DNA of 64,000 nucleotides from JAGLOK01 sp963675575 (lineage in GTDB: Bacteria; Bacillota; Clostridia; Christensenellales; UMGS416). A program made the translations under genes and the position numbers. Location of the stretch: positions 2,108,001 through 2,172,000 of the forward strand of contig OY776378.1 of the NCBI GenBank assembly GCA_963675575.1, written 5' to 3'. The notes beneath the pieces were generated by a model. The model made no database searches. It saw nothing but the letters and a program-made list of their open reading frames with translations, and was not told the DNA's origin. Below, piece after piece: positions 27,995 to 37,035 of the stretch (position 1 is the first letter of the stretch; each line of letters begins with the position of its first letter).

Positions 27995-28963
27995 TTAAGC
28001 AAATACGACAGTTCCTTCATCCAAAATGACTTTACCGTCAACTTTTATAGTTGGGTTTCTAAACATCATATCAATATGCAAATTAATATCGTTGCCAGAT
28101 TCATTGTTGCCAAGAGCTACATGAACCGTTCCCATACATCCTTCGTCTTCGAGCATTCTCCCAGTAATCTTCGCATCTGGGTTAAGGCCGACTCCTATTT
28201 CACCGATTTGATAAATTCTCCTATCACCAATATCTTTTAAAACTTCTTCAAGAATCTCAGCTTGCTTACCTCCACTAATGTCAGTTACAAAACTGTCTTT
28301 TATTTCAATTCTAATAGGCTTACCTTCCTCAATAACTCCAAGTCTGGGGTGAGTTATACTACCGTCAATATACACTACTCCATTTGCAGTGTATGGCATT
28401 GCTCCGGTTGCACATTCAATATCAGGAGGTGAAGAGGTTTTACCAGATTCATGAGTCATCCCATACTGAGGAAATATTTTATGCCCTTTAATGCTTGCCT
28501 TATAGTTCGTGCCTAATTTTGAAGTAATTTCACATATATCACCACCGCTAAATCCTTTTGCCATTTGATCAACATATCTTCTGTTATATTCAAAATCTGT
28601 ATACAGGCCACCTTCTTCCAACATACGGTAATCGTAATCACAACAGTTCAAATCTCTCGCACCTGCTTCGCAAGCTTTAATCCTTGCAGTACTATGAGAA
28701 AGTGATTGTTTAGTAGCTCGGAATATGACATCTGCTTTTAGCATAGCTGCCGCTACTAAATCTGTAGGCTCCTCACCATGCATTGATCGTGTATTCATAA
28801 GAACCAGTGTTCTGTTAGGAAAGTCCTCTGCAGCATCCCAAATAGCCATACCCATATCAAAGCATTCTTCGTCTGTAACTATAAGAATATTCTCATCCTT
28901 TTCACAATGCGAACATGTAGTCAATAGAGTTTCACATGCCTTAAAAATCTTTTTTTTTCTCAT
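27995..28963 (-). CDS. M29-like aminopeptidase / NicX-type metal hydrolase family protein
   Basis: A 322-residue protein of the leucyl aminopeptidase-like family that also contains 2,5-dihydroxypyridine dioxygenase NicX. The C-terminal blocks EIGVGLNPDAKITGRMLEDE and GTVHVALGNNESG, then NLHIDMMFRNPTI, hold the usual metal ligands (Glu, His, Asp). The catalysed reaction is uncertain: peptide or amide hydrolysis or ring opening. It is the first structural gene after the LacI operator at 29000-29015, so it may start the pathway on the imported compound or its precursor. Confidence 0.75.
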   Translation of the reverse strand: MRKKKIFKACETLLTTCSHCEKDENILIVTDEECFDMGMAIWDAAEDFPNRTLVLMNTRSMHGEEPTDLVAAAMLKADVIFRATKQSLSHSTARIKACEAGARDLNCCDYDYRMLEEGGLYTDFEYNRRYVDQMAKGFSGGDICEITSKLGTNYKASIKGHKIFPQYGMTHESGKTSSPPDIECATGAMPYTANGVVYIDGSITHPRLGVIEEGKPIRIEIKDSFVTDISGGKQAEILEEVLKDIGDRRIYQIGEIGVGLNPDAKITGRMLEDEGCMGTVHVALGNNESGNDINLHIDMMFRNPTIKVDGKVILDEGTVVFA

Positions 28964-28999
28964 TTTGTAATCTCGCTTTCAAATAGTATTTAAATATTT

Positions 29000-29015
29000 A
29001 TTTACTCGTGTAAAT
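29000..29015. promoter_or_regulatory. Putative LacI-family operator O1
   Basis: ATTTACTCGTGTAAAT is a palindrome (7-base arms, CG centre) of LacI-family type, between the lacI-like stop and the first structural gene. On the minus strand it overlaps a possible -35 (TTTACA). It matches two sites upstream of the regulator. Confidence 0.65.
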
Positions 29016-29033
29016 GTTGCTTAAATAAAAAGT

Positions 29034-30032
29034 TCAAGCACTTTCACGAATAACTAACCTTGTTTCTAAGTACTCCTCTTCGGGGAATTCTCCTTTTATT
29101 AGTGAAATAAGTTTTGTCGAAACTTTATCTGCTAATTCGTCTTTTGAAAAATCTATTGTTGTTAACCGAGGCGAGGATAACGTAGACACATCATCATTAT
29201 CCGTTCCTACTATAGCGATATCATCCGGTATTTTTAACCCGAGTTTCTTCAAATACTGCATAATTTCTAGTGCCAGATAATCATTGCTTACCACCAAACC
29301 AGTTGGCGCATGCTCTCCTGATGTTACCATTTTAAATACACTATCTAGGATCGATTCCTGATTACGAGTATCAATGCATACTAAACTTTCTTCTATTGGT
29401 AGACCATGCTTCTTTAATGTTTCAACATAAGCTTTAAGTCTAAAGTCGTCCCCTGCAATCCCCTTAGTAATATATTTCAAAGGTGGTATGAATCCTATTC
29501 TTTTATGCCCTTTTACTGCCAAATAATCGATTGATTTTCGAACGCCTTCTGCATAGTTAGGTGCCACAGTGACAATCTTATTATTAAGGTTGCTATAATG
29601 TCTTGTTTTATACAGAACAAGTGGAATACCATATTCAGCCAAAAAGTTAAGTTGTTTAGACGTAAAAATATTTGTCATCATGAATATTCCTTCATAATTT
29701 CTTCCAATAATCATTTTCAAGAATTCATCTGTCGGTTTACTATAGCAAAGCGAAACATTGTATTTATTCTCATAAAACTTGTCTTCAATTTTCCCTAGCC
29801 AATGGTTGCTGCCGATATTGTCGCAAATAAACGCTATCTGCCCTGATCGATTTGTCTTTAAACTTCTTGCCATCATATTAGGATGATAGCCCAATTCTTC
29901 AACAGCTTTTAGAACTGCTATACGCTTAGCTTCACTTACGTAATTAGAATCATTTAATACATAAGATACTACTGCCGGAGAAACTCCAGCTAATTTAGCT
30001 ACATCATTCCTTGTTGGTATTTTTTTCAACAC
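29034..30032 (-). CDS. LacI-family transcriptional regulator
   Basis: A 332-residue repressor: N-terminal helix-turn-helix (DVAKLAGVSPAVVSYVLND) with hinge helix (NMMARSLKT), then a periplasmic-binding-like sensor domain (about 62-330). It lies at the head of the minus-strand catabolic cluster, 70 bases before the M29-like gene. Three similar palindromes flank it, one just after its own promoter, so autoregulation plus operon control is likely. The ligand should be the substrate of the cluster; the sequence does not show which. Confidence 0.93.
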   Translation of the reverse strand: MLKKIPTRNDVAKLAGVSPAVVSYVLNDSNYVSEAKRIAVLKAVEELGYHPNMMARSLKTNRSGQIAFICDNIGSNHWLGKIEDKFYENKYNVSLCYSKPTDEFLKMIIGRNYEGIFMMTNIFTSKQLNFLAEYGIPLVLYKTRHYSNLNNKIVTVAPNYAEGVRKSIDYLAVKGHKRIGFIPPLKYITKGIAGDDFRLKAYVETLKKHGLPIEESLVCIDTRNQESILDSVFKMVTSGEHAPTGLVVSNDYLALEIMQYLKKLGLKIPDDIAIVGTDNDDVSTLSSPRLTTIDFSKDELADKVSTKLISLIKGEFPEEEYLETRLVIRESA

Positions 30033-30068
30033 TACTTCCTTTTATTATAGTTGAGAAGTTTAAATAAC

Positions 30069-30084
30069 ATTTACACGTATTTAC
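30069..30084. promoter_or_regulatory. Putative LacI-family operator O2
   Basis: ATTTACACGTATTTAC resembles O1 and O3 (half-site TTTACACG). It lies just downstream of the regulator's -10 element, covering the expected transcription start. Confidence 0.6.
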
Positions 30085-30090
30085 ATCGAT

Positions 30091-30119
30091 AATATACCAT
30101 GACTTATTTGGATTGTCAA
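30091..30119 (-). promoter_or_regulatory. Promoter of the LacI-family gene
   Basis: On the minus strand TTGACA (30119-30114), 17-base spacer, TATATT (30096-30091), about 59 bases before the start codon and directly followed by operator O2. Confidence 0.75.
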
Positions 30120-30217
30120 TAGCTTAATTTTAAAATATTTAGAACAATTTATCATCATATTATCCATTTTTTGTTATTACTTCATGGAATTTTCCTTAAA
30201 TGGTCTTATAAATTAAT

Positions 30218-30233
30218 ATAAACACGTGTATTT
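30218..30233. promoter_or_regulatory. Putative LacI-family operator O3
   Basis: ATAAACACGTGTATTT, a CG-centred palindrome like O1 and O2, about 100 bases upstream of the regulator promoter. It could serve in looping or control. The rest of 30120-30359 shows no gene. Confidence 0.5.
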
Positions 30234-30359
30234 TTCAGTTTTATTGCACGCTAATCACCTGAATGAAAAGATTTACGCGAGAAGATCAATTAACTGTGAA
30301 ACCATTATATTGTTTTTTAGCTTGCCATGTAATATCATAATCATTTTGATTTACGTTGC

Positions 30360-30800
30360 ACCATATCTACTGTATACAAATCAGTATTCAGAATTTGTCT
30401 TATATACCTTATTTCCCATAAACAATCATACACAGCATTAATTTTTTGTTTTCTGCTTTTTTATTGGCTCTAAATTCAGCTGGATATAAAATCTTCTTCT
30501 CATTTATCTTGTTCTTGCTTTCTAAATAATCCATACCATTCAAAAATCAATGAAAGATTTTTTCTAAATTGATTGCAGCTTCTTCATCATTTACTAAATG
30601 GTTTTTCTTTAACGGATCTTTCATATAACCATAATGAGTGAAGCTACTAATATACTTATCTTCTTTGCGTTTTGATTCAAGGCTTTCTTATGTCTTTCTT
30701 AAAATATCTAATGCATACTCCACACTTAACAGATTCAGAAAAGGAATTTCTTAGCTATTCATCTTAGCAAGATTTTTATAACTATCAAGGTTCTGCAACT
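30360..30800 (-). pseudogene. Decayed serine recombinase fragment (copy of recombinase A)
   Basis: The stretch aligns by eye with 8444-8886, the middle of recombinase A, at roughly 80% identity, but contains stops and indels so no long frame survives. Shared landmarks are ATCAGTATTCAG, TTGTTTTCTGCTTTTTTA, ATTGCAGCTTCTTCATCA, TTCTTTGCGTTTTGATTCAA and TTTTTATAACTATCAAG. It has lost the catalytic domain and the C-terminus, so it is inactive. Confidence 0.85.
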
Positions 30801-31041
30801 CTCATTTGTTGATTTCGTTTCTGGTGATTACATAGGATTCATACCTAAAATATTTTTTATTTACTTGCCAAAGTACAAAGAGTTGTTAATATAGAAAAAA
30901 CTACTCTATATATAAAGAGGCTTTTAAGGATCAAAATACCGACAAAAAAATGAAAACAATTTTATTTTTTTAAATTATTTTAATTTTTGCTGGATTTTTT
31001 AACTATTTGTACTTAATATGAGATTAATTGTTCGTGTTATT
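30801..31041. repeat. Diverged copy of the element terminal region 11553-11837
   Basis: It follows the recombinase fragment without a gap and matches the far end of the intact element with scattered substitutions and a deletion of about 45 bases. An internal deletion therefore joined the middle of recombinase A to the element end. The copy is cut at 31041-31046 by the IS407-type element. Confidence 0.85.
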
Positions 31042-31118
31042 AATGTTGATCTGCCCCCAGTTTTTGGTCCAAATTCAATGTTAGTATTGACCAAATATTA
31101 GGGTATAAATCTGCTACC

Positions 31119-31874
31119 TCATGCAGTCATTGGAATCAACATTTGCGGTGCAGGTGGTCTTCCACCTAAACTGCTGTGCGGTCTTATCGTATTGTAATAC
31201 TCTACCCAACGTTTTGTCAAAACCTGTGCTTCATACATGTTACCAAACAGCTCTCCATTTAAGAACTCATCTCTCATGCGTGCATTAAAACTTTCTATGT
31301 ATCCATTCTCCCAAGGACTGCCCGGTTCTATGTATGCAGTTATTACACCTACATTCGAAAGCCACTTTCTTAACTTGTTTGCTGTAAATTCACTACCATT
31401 ATCACTGCGAAGATATTCGGGACATCCATTTGAAATCATTAGTTTTGATAATTCTTCTATAACGTCATTGTTTCTCCAACTGCGTCTTGGAATAGATGCA
31501 ATACATTCTCTGCTGTACTCATCTATTATATTAAGAAATCTTATCTTTTTCTTGTTATATGTCTTGTCTTCTACAAAATCATAACTCCATACATGATTTT
31601 TATATTCGGGTCTTAGTCTTATGCAGCTACCGTCATTTAGCCATAATCTCCTCTTTTTAGTCTGCTTCTTAGGGAGTTTTAAGCCTTCTTCGCGCCATAT
31701 TCGCTCTACTCGCTTATGATTAATTTTTGTGCCGCTGTTCCTCATTATGTTAGTTACCATTCGATATCCAACACGGCCATAATTGCATGCTTTGTCTATT
31801 ACTTCTGTTCGTATATCATCTTCATCAGGTAATTTTACTGCTATATATCGATAAGTATTCCGATTTACACTCAA
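31119..31874 (-). CDS. IS407-group transposase OrfB (integrase part)
   Basis: The DDE catalytic domain: first Asp in WSYDFVED, second in RSDNGSEF, Glu in ENGYIESFNARMRDEF, closing NTIRPHSSLGGRPPAPQ. The open frame extends upstream (LKKLLSPVKCKIAVDYV...) to the slippery site at 31958-31964, so the active protein is an OrfAB fusion made by -1 frameshifting. It appears intact. Confidence 0.92.
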   Translation of the reverse strand: MSVNRNTYRYIAVKLPDEDDIRTEVIDKACNYGRVGYRMVTNIMRNSGTKINHKRVERIWREEGLKLPKKQTKKRRLWLNDGSCIRLRPEYKNHVWSYDFVEDKTYNKKKIRFLNIIDEYSRECIASIPRRSWRNNDVIEELSKLMISNGCPEYLRSDNGSEFTANKLRKWLSNVGVITAYIEPGSPWENGYIESFNARMRDEFLNGELFGNMYEAQVLTKRWVEYYNTIRPHSSLGGRPPAPQMLIPMTA

Positions 31875-31951
31875 TACCCGGCAAGCTCTTCTTTCTGTAA
31901 CTTCATGTTCTTCAATAACATAATCTACAGCTATCTTACACTTTACCGGGC

Positions 31952-32230
31952 TTAGAAGTTTTTTGAGTTCACGTCCTTTAGTATCGCATTATCCAGACTT
32001 AGATCGGCTACAAGTCTCTTTAATCTCATATTTTCTTTTTCAAGTATTCTGAGCCGTTTAGCTTCATCTGTGTTCATACCGCCATACTCTTTGCGCCATC
32101 TGTAATATGTTTGCTCTGTAATCTCTGCTTGTCTTGATGCTTCTGCTATTGTCTTCCCCTGGCTGCTCAGCACCTCGATTTCTCTTAATTTGATTATGAT
32201 TTGCTCCATTGTGTAATTCTTTCTTGCCAT
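31952..32230 (-). CDS. IS407-group transposase OrfA (DNA-binding part)
   Basis: A 92-residue protein with a helix-turn-helix (KTIAEASRQAEITEQTYYRWRKEYGG) and leucine zipper (LRILEKENMRLKRLVADLSL), as expected for IS3-family OrfA that binds the terminal repeats. It ends six bases after the slippery heptamer. Confidence 0.92.
   Translation of the reverse strand: MARKNYTMEQIIIKLREIEVLSSQGKTIAEASRQAEITEQTYYRWRKEYGGMNTDEAKRLRILEKENMRLKRLVADLSLDNAILKDVNSKNF
31958..31964 (-). promoter_or_regulatory. Programmed -1 frameshift site
   Basis: On the minus strand the OrfA frame reads tcA-AAA-AAC, the canonical slippery heptamer A-AAA-AAC; a -1 slip continues as AAA-AAA-CTT into the OrfB frame and avoids the OrfA stop six bases later. 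Confidence 0.75.
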
Positions 32231-32250
32231 TTCCCTTGCTCCTTTTTTTG

Positions 32251-32784
32251 TTAGTTTATCATCTTTTTCCTAACATTAAAACTGGTGCAATTCATGGGGG
32301 CAAGACCAGTTGGATCCACTTTTACTGCATAATGAGCATTTGTGTCATATCCCACATTCCAGCCCACTGCGTCTTTAACACTGATACCAAGTGCCAGATA
32401 TGTTTTTGAATCTGCAAGGTTAAGGTTTGCCCAATCCTTTGCATCATCTGCTACATCTGTAAACTGTATCGTTCCGCCTGCTGAAGAAGCCAGTGATTGA
32501 ACTGTAATGTTTACAGGCACTTTGGTGTTATTGGTAATTGGCACATCAGGGGCAATAAAATCACCCATTGCACCGGTATTCGGGTCAATGGTATATGCAA
32601 GAGTGGCAGGATGCGTGATTGAGATCGTAAGCGCTGTAATTGAACCTTCAACAGGCACTGTCGCTGTAACGTCACCTTCACCGCTTGCAGTTGCATCATC
32701 TGCAAATGCCGGAACTGCAGCAAAGCAAAAAATGGCCATTACAGCCATTAGGATAGTGAGTATTCTTTTAGTTTTAAATTTCAT
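32251..32784 (-). pseudogene. Secreted WxL-like/pilin-like protein, truncated by the IS
   Basis: A Sec signal peptide (about 1-28, ending AVPAFA) is followed by a Thr/Val-rich beta-sandwich protein (residues 30-160) with VPITNNTKVPVNITVQSL, like wall-associated WxL or spore/pilus surface proteins of conjugative elements. The reading frame crosses into the IS terminal repeat at about 32308, so the last 15 or so codons (from the residues PMNCTS on) come from the IS and the native C-terminus is gone. It is the last gene of the conjugative remnant on this side. Confidence 0.75.
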
Positions 32785-32846
32785 GTTTTGTTTCCTCCAA
32801 AATTTTATTTTATTATTTATTTTTACCGGTTATTTCTACCGGATGA

Positions 32847-33413
32847 CTACTTAACTGTAAGGTGTATCTTATATCCCGCCTTGCTTATGATTTCTTTGGT
32901 TTCGATATCGTAGTAATTGATGTATGCAATGACTTCATATTCACCGGACGTTATATTCTCTAAAAGTTCGATTGCTGTTATATGCTGATCAGGATATATA
33001 GGCGTTGATTTGGCAATAAGAGCATTATCCAAAAATACTTCAGCTTGCTGGATGATATTGTTTTCTTTCGGGTTTTCGACAATCCAATCACCGATTGTTC
33101 CGATATCACCTGAATGGAATGTGATATTGGAACTGAGTTTATCTGTTACAACAAGCTGTTGTTTTTCCAGTTCTTTTAGTATTTCTTCTCGCTCTTTCAT
33201 TTTTGCTTCACCGTCTACAGACCTGCCGTCTTCTACAAGGTATAATGGTGTTACTGTGGGTTTTGAACTGATACCAATTCCTTCGCATCCTCTTAGCAGG
33301 AATATGAAAATGACTGCTATTACCACTAAAAGCAGCAGTAAAATAATTAACAGCTTCTTGTTCTTGTTTTGTTCCTTCTTTGACTGATTTCTTTGCTTAT
33401 AAATTCTTTCCAT
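32847..33413 (-). CDS. Membrane-anchored protein of the conjugative element
   Basis: A 188-residue protein: basic N-terminus (QRNQSKKEQNKNKK), one membrane helix (about 22-42), a coiled region (KMKEREEILKELEKQQ) and an extracytoplasmic beta-rich domain (FHSGDIGTIGDWIVENP to the end). ATG 33413 is chosen because GGAGG lies 5 bases upstream. I do not recognise a named family. Position between a Cna-B surface protein, an HTH gene and a secreted protein suggests a surface or mating-pair role. Confidence 0.7.
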   Translation of the reverse strand: MERIYKQRNQSKKEQNKNKKLLIILLLLLVVIAVIFIFLLRGCEGIGISSKPTVTPLYLVEDGRSVDGEAKMKEREEILKELEKQQLVVTDKLSSNITFHSGDIGTIGDWIVENPKENNIIQQAEVFLDNALIAKSTPIYPDQHITAIELLENITSGEYEVIAYINYYDIETKEIISKAGYKIHLTVK

Positions 33414-33441
33414 CTTGTCCTCCATTAAAATTGGGTATAAT

Positions 33442-33461
33442 AAAAAAACAGCTTGTCGCTG
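33442..33461 (-). terminator. Short terminator after the HTH gene
   Basis: On the minus strand CAGC-GACAA-GCTG followed by seven T, 23 bases beyond the HTH gene stop. The stem is short, so it may be weak. Confidence 0.55.
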
Positions 33462-33483
33462 CTAAATGTTAATTCGTTTTGAG

Positions 33484-33810
33484 TTATTTATTCATGTCAT
33501 CCTCTTCAATATAATAAGGCTCTGGAAATATTGTATATTGATTACTCGTTTGGCTTCCATTTTTCCTATATCTTTTCTCTCTTATTATAAGTCTTGCGTT
33601 TTCAAGTTCTCTTAATGCATTACCAACAGAGGTTTCGCCCATACTGCAGTCAGCAGCCATTAATTTTCGCGTTGGGAAGCTTTGTGATTCACTGTCTGCA
33701 CACCTGCATAAATAGCAATATAGCATCTTTGCCTGAATCTTTAATTTCATCTTAAATATCGCATTGTAAGAATACCACCAGTTTTTCCTGTCCGCTTTTT
33801 TTATCTTCAT
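33484..33810 (-). CDS. Winged-helix/HTH regulator or replication-type protein
   Basis: A 108-residue protein resembling the DnaD/RepA-like N-terminal winged helix: NWWYSYNAIFKMKLKIQAKM, LYCYLCRCADSESQSFPT, then a clear helix-turn-helix (RKLMAADCSMGETSVGNALRELENARLI) and a wing (REKRYRKNGSQTSNQYTI). Such proteins occur in conjugative elements as regulators or replication helpers. ATG 33810 is preferred (GGAG upstream). Confidence 0.75.
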   Translation of the reverse strand: MKIKKADRKNWWYSYNAIFKMKLKIQAKMLYCYLCRCADSESQSFPTRKLMAADCSMGETSVGNALRELENARLIIREKRYRKNGSQTSNQYTIFPEPYYIEEDDMNK

Positions 33811-33829
33811 AATTACTCCAATCAATAAT

Positions 33830-36037
33830 TTATATATTTCTGTGTTTCAGTGTTATCAATCTAATAAATATCCCTGCAAGTATAAAACATACCGCTGAAG
33901 CAATATAACTCCACCAAGGAAAAGCTTGCCCTGTCTTTGGGATTGCGACTACATCATTCCAACTACCTTCTTTGGGATCATCATACCAATATGTAATAGT
34001 CAGCTTTCCGTCAATTAATTCTTTTTCTGATGGATAGTCACCTTTGACAAATGAGTAGCCTTCGATTGGTTTATTGTCTAATCCATTATCGGTTACCCAG
34101 GGCATATATTCGTTGCCCACCCAGTCGGTATAACAATATGCATCAGCTATCTCATTACAGTGTTTGATGTTTTTATAGTAAATTTCTATACTTCCTATAA
34201 CAGGAGTGTTTTGAATGTTCAGATCCACCGTCTTTCCGTCTTCTGAAATACTGAATAAATGATTTATATTATCGAGTAAATAACCATCTGCTGTATTCAA
34301 TTCTTTCAAATAATACTCTCCATAATTAAGTTCAGAAGATATGGCAATACCAATTTCATTTGTAATCAGTTCTTCAATAAAAATATCATCTGAATTAAAC
34401 AAACCGAATACTGCTCCTTTTAATGGTTCTCCATCTAAGGCACTTATTTTTTTAATCTGAACTCTTCCTTCGATTATTGTATTGCTGACTTCCAAACTTA
34501 CTATTTCACCTTGCCTGGTTATGCTGAACGGGATAATATCTTCGTTCAACTTATATCCTAAAGGCGGAGTAATTTCTTTTAAGTAGTAGCTACCATATAC
34601 AAGATACGGACTTAATAATTCACCATTATCATCGGTGGTTAATTCACATACTAAAGAGTCATCCGTGGTGTATACACCAAATGTTGCCCCTTGTAAAGGT
34701 GTGTCTGTTTCATTTGTCTTTAATATTTGCACCTTACCCTTTATAGGATCATTGCGAATTGTAACCTCAACTATTTCGTTTTGATTTTGTATATTAACTA
34801 TTTCTGCAAATGGGTTTGGGTTATATCCAACAGGAGGGCTAATCTCTATAATTTCATATTCACCATAGTCCAAAATTTTACTCAATGCTATTCCATTTTC
34901 ATCTGAGATAATTTCATCAATAACATTTGCATAGTTATCGTAAATCCTAAAAACTGCACCTTGAAGTGGTTCATTGTTTTCATCCACTTTATTAATTTGC
35001 ACTTTGCCTGTTATTAATTCATTTTCTAGAGGAAGCCAGATAGTTATATCATTGATTTCAATTGTAAATGGCAATTCTTCATCACTCTTTACATACCCAG
35101 GTGGTGCTGTGATTTCTTTTATATAATACCCGCCATATTCAAGCAGTCCGCTTATTGCAAAACCTTGAGCATCTGTTATAAGTTCTTCAATCAAGGTACC
35201 ATCTATACTATACACACCTATAACTGCATCTTTAAGTGGTTTCCAACCACATCCTTTTACCACACCAACTTGTCCTGTTATAGGATGATTGATTATATCC
35301 AATTCAACTATCGTATTTTCTGCTGTGATTGAAAAGGAATGTTTGGTATCATCTAAAACGTATCCTACAGGAGGATTAACTTCTTTTAAATAATAATCAC
35401 CATATGGTAAATCATTGCTTATTGCTATACCATTAATATCTGTAAAAAGTTTTTCCATAAATAAATCACTTGAATTATAGATATTAAATTCCACTCCTTG
35501 AAGCAGGTTATCTCTTTCATCTTTTTTAAGTATTTGTACTTTGCCTCGTATTTGACTGTTCTCAGCTGTCAACTCTATAACTTCATCCTGGTTCCGTATT
35601 TGAAAAGGAATGGCTGCTGTGTTTAATAGATAGCCAACCGGTGGTGTAATCTCCTTTAGGTAGTAATCTCCATACAGCAACTGACCACTTACTGCGATGC
35701 CAGTATCATTAGTTGTAATTTCTTCTATCAACAAGTCCTCTGAATCATATATGCCATAAGTAGCACCTTGAAGAGGATTATTTGTTTCTCCGTACTTTAT
35801 AATTTGCACCTTACCACGAATGACAGTATTTATAGCTGTAAGTTCAACTGTTACATTGTTTTCTGTTATTTGAAATGGTATAGGAATTTCATCTAAATTA
35901 TATCCATCAAGTGTTGATATTTCTTTTAGATAGTAATCTCCATACATGAATTGATTACTTATAGCTTTGCCATCAATATCTGTTAAGAGTTCTTCAATCA
36001 AATTATTGTATGAATCATATAAACCAAAAATATCACT
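33830..36037 (-). pseudogene. Sortase-anchored Cna-B/SpaA repeat surface protein, 5' truncated
   Basis: About 735 codons remain open but the gene has no start, signal peptide or N-terminal domain. It begins inside a repeat (SDIFGLYDSYNN, just after a TAG at 36040-36038). Six complete and one partial Cna-B repeats of about 85-90 residues follow, each with GKVQI, PLQGATFGIY, GDYYLKEITPPxGY and a closing beta strand, then a charged spacer (DDPKEGSWNDVV), an IPKTG sorting motif, membrane helix and RLITLKHRN tail. Such proteins are surface adhesins cross-linked by isopeptide bonds and cell-wall anchored by sortase. Its 5' end is fused out of frame to the upstream ATPase gene, so it probably is not made as a secreted protein. 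Confidence 0.85.
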
Positions 36038-37035
36038 CTATTAGTAAATCCATCGATTAAATCAGGAGCATACTCAGCAAAATAACTGTTGTCGTTATAC
36101 TTATCCATCAGCTTCCTTACTTCTTTTTTCATGTCCTCCGGTGTGAAACTGAATATGAAAGAGATGTCTTCATAGTCCTGAATGCTATTAAATATTGGCA
36201 TAATACATGAAGCTTCCCATGAATTTGAGCCCACACATACAATTTTTATATCCTTGGTCAGATACTGCTGTTTGTCTAGTTCTTCAAACAAGCCGTTATC
36301 ATATACAAGAAAGTCATAACCACCTTTTAATATGTTTGGCATATCAAATTCAGAAAAAATATCAAGATTATTGTATGTGATTGAATTATTATCATTTGTT
36401 TGTATTTTATAGAAATCGGTTAAGGTTTCCATATGTCCATGTCCATTATCTTCGATATAGCAAGCACGATAATCATTTTGATTAAAGAATTTAGCAATAT
36501 GCAATGCTTGTGTTGTAGTACCGATACGATGCAATGCGCCGCAAACACCAATACTGACGGTTTGTTTTATTGATTGCTTTTGTACAATAACTTTAGAAGA
36601 CTTGGATGTCCCAGTGCTTTGCAGACGATATTTTATTGCATCCTTATACTGCATACCTTCATAGATTATGCAATTTGATATTTCCTCTTGTTGTGCTACT
36701 GTTTTTACAGCTGTTATTGTGTTATATATTCCTTCAGCGAACAGTCTACCAAGCAAAGGATTGTTGTTATCATAACCAATAGCCAAAATTATTATCCTTA
36801 TATCGTACATGCTTTTGATTCCCACTATTGTATTTATGATTTCATCATCGGTATCTTTAAGGCTTGATAGATCTACTGCAAAATACTGATAGCAATTCAT
36901 GTTACTCATATCGCGCACTACAAACTGATTAAGGCTGAATTCTCCATTTAATTGTTTTATCACAATTGAATTATCAGCACATGATTTATCAAACAGACCC
37001 ATATTTTGATTTGAACTCATATATAATAGGAGCAT
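35998..37035 (-). CDS. CpaE/MinD-like P-loop protein of the conjugative element, fused C-terminus
   Basis: A 345-residue protein with an N-terminal receiver-like region and a P-loop fold starting near residue 160 (VSIGVCGALHRIGTTTQALHIAKFF). The Walker A lacks the usual Lys (RIGTTTQ instead of GKTT), so ATP hydrolysis is doubtful; this variant is familiar from Clostridia conjugative elements. The last 12 residues (VIFLVYMIHTII) read out-of-frame Cna-B sequence, so the native C-terminus has been lost by a deletion near 36044. GGAGG lies 7 bases before the start, and the start overlaps the stop of the small membrane gene (TAATG). Confidence 0.7.
   Translation of the reverse strand: MLLLYMSSNQNMGLFDKSCADNSIVIKQLNGEFSLNQFVVRDMSNMNCYQYFAVDLSSLKDTDDEIINTIVGIKSMYDIRIIILAIGYDNNNPLLGRLFAEGIYNTITAVKTVAQQEEISNCIIYEGMQYKDAIKYRLQSTGTSKSSKVIVQKQSIKQTVSIGVCGALHRIGTTTQALHIAKFFNQNDYRACYIEDNGHGHMETLTDFYKIQTNDNNSITYNNLDIFSEFDMPNILKGGYDFLVYDNGLFEELDKQQYLTKDIKIVCVGSNSWEASCIMPIFNSIQDYEDISFIFSFTPEDMKKEVRKLMDKYNDNSYFAEYAPDLIDGFTNRVIFLVYMIHTII

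Larger units (their letters stand above)
31047..32308 (-). mobile_element. IS3-family insertion sequence, IS407 group
   Basis: About 1262 bases with imperfect terminal repeats: left TGATCT-GCCCCCA, right (reverse strand) TGGTCTTGCCCCCA, both continuing to AATGTTAG. It encodes OrfA and OrfB with a slippery site between. The four bases on each side (ATGT and GTTG) do not match, so I see no target duplication. The left neighbour is a recombinase-element remnant and the right neighbour a conjugative-element gene cut by the IS, consistent with a deletion starting at the IS. Confidence 0.85.

Noticed and set aside
33830..36037. Tandem DNA repeat array
   Set aside because: The periodicity is at protein level (Cna-B domains of about 85-90 residues); DNA copies are diverged, so it is ordinary domain repetition.
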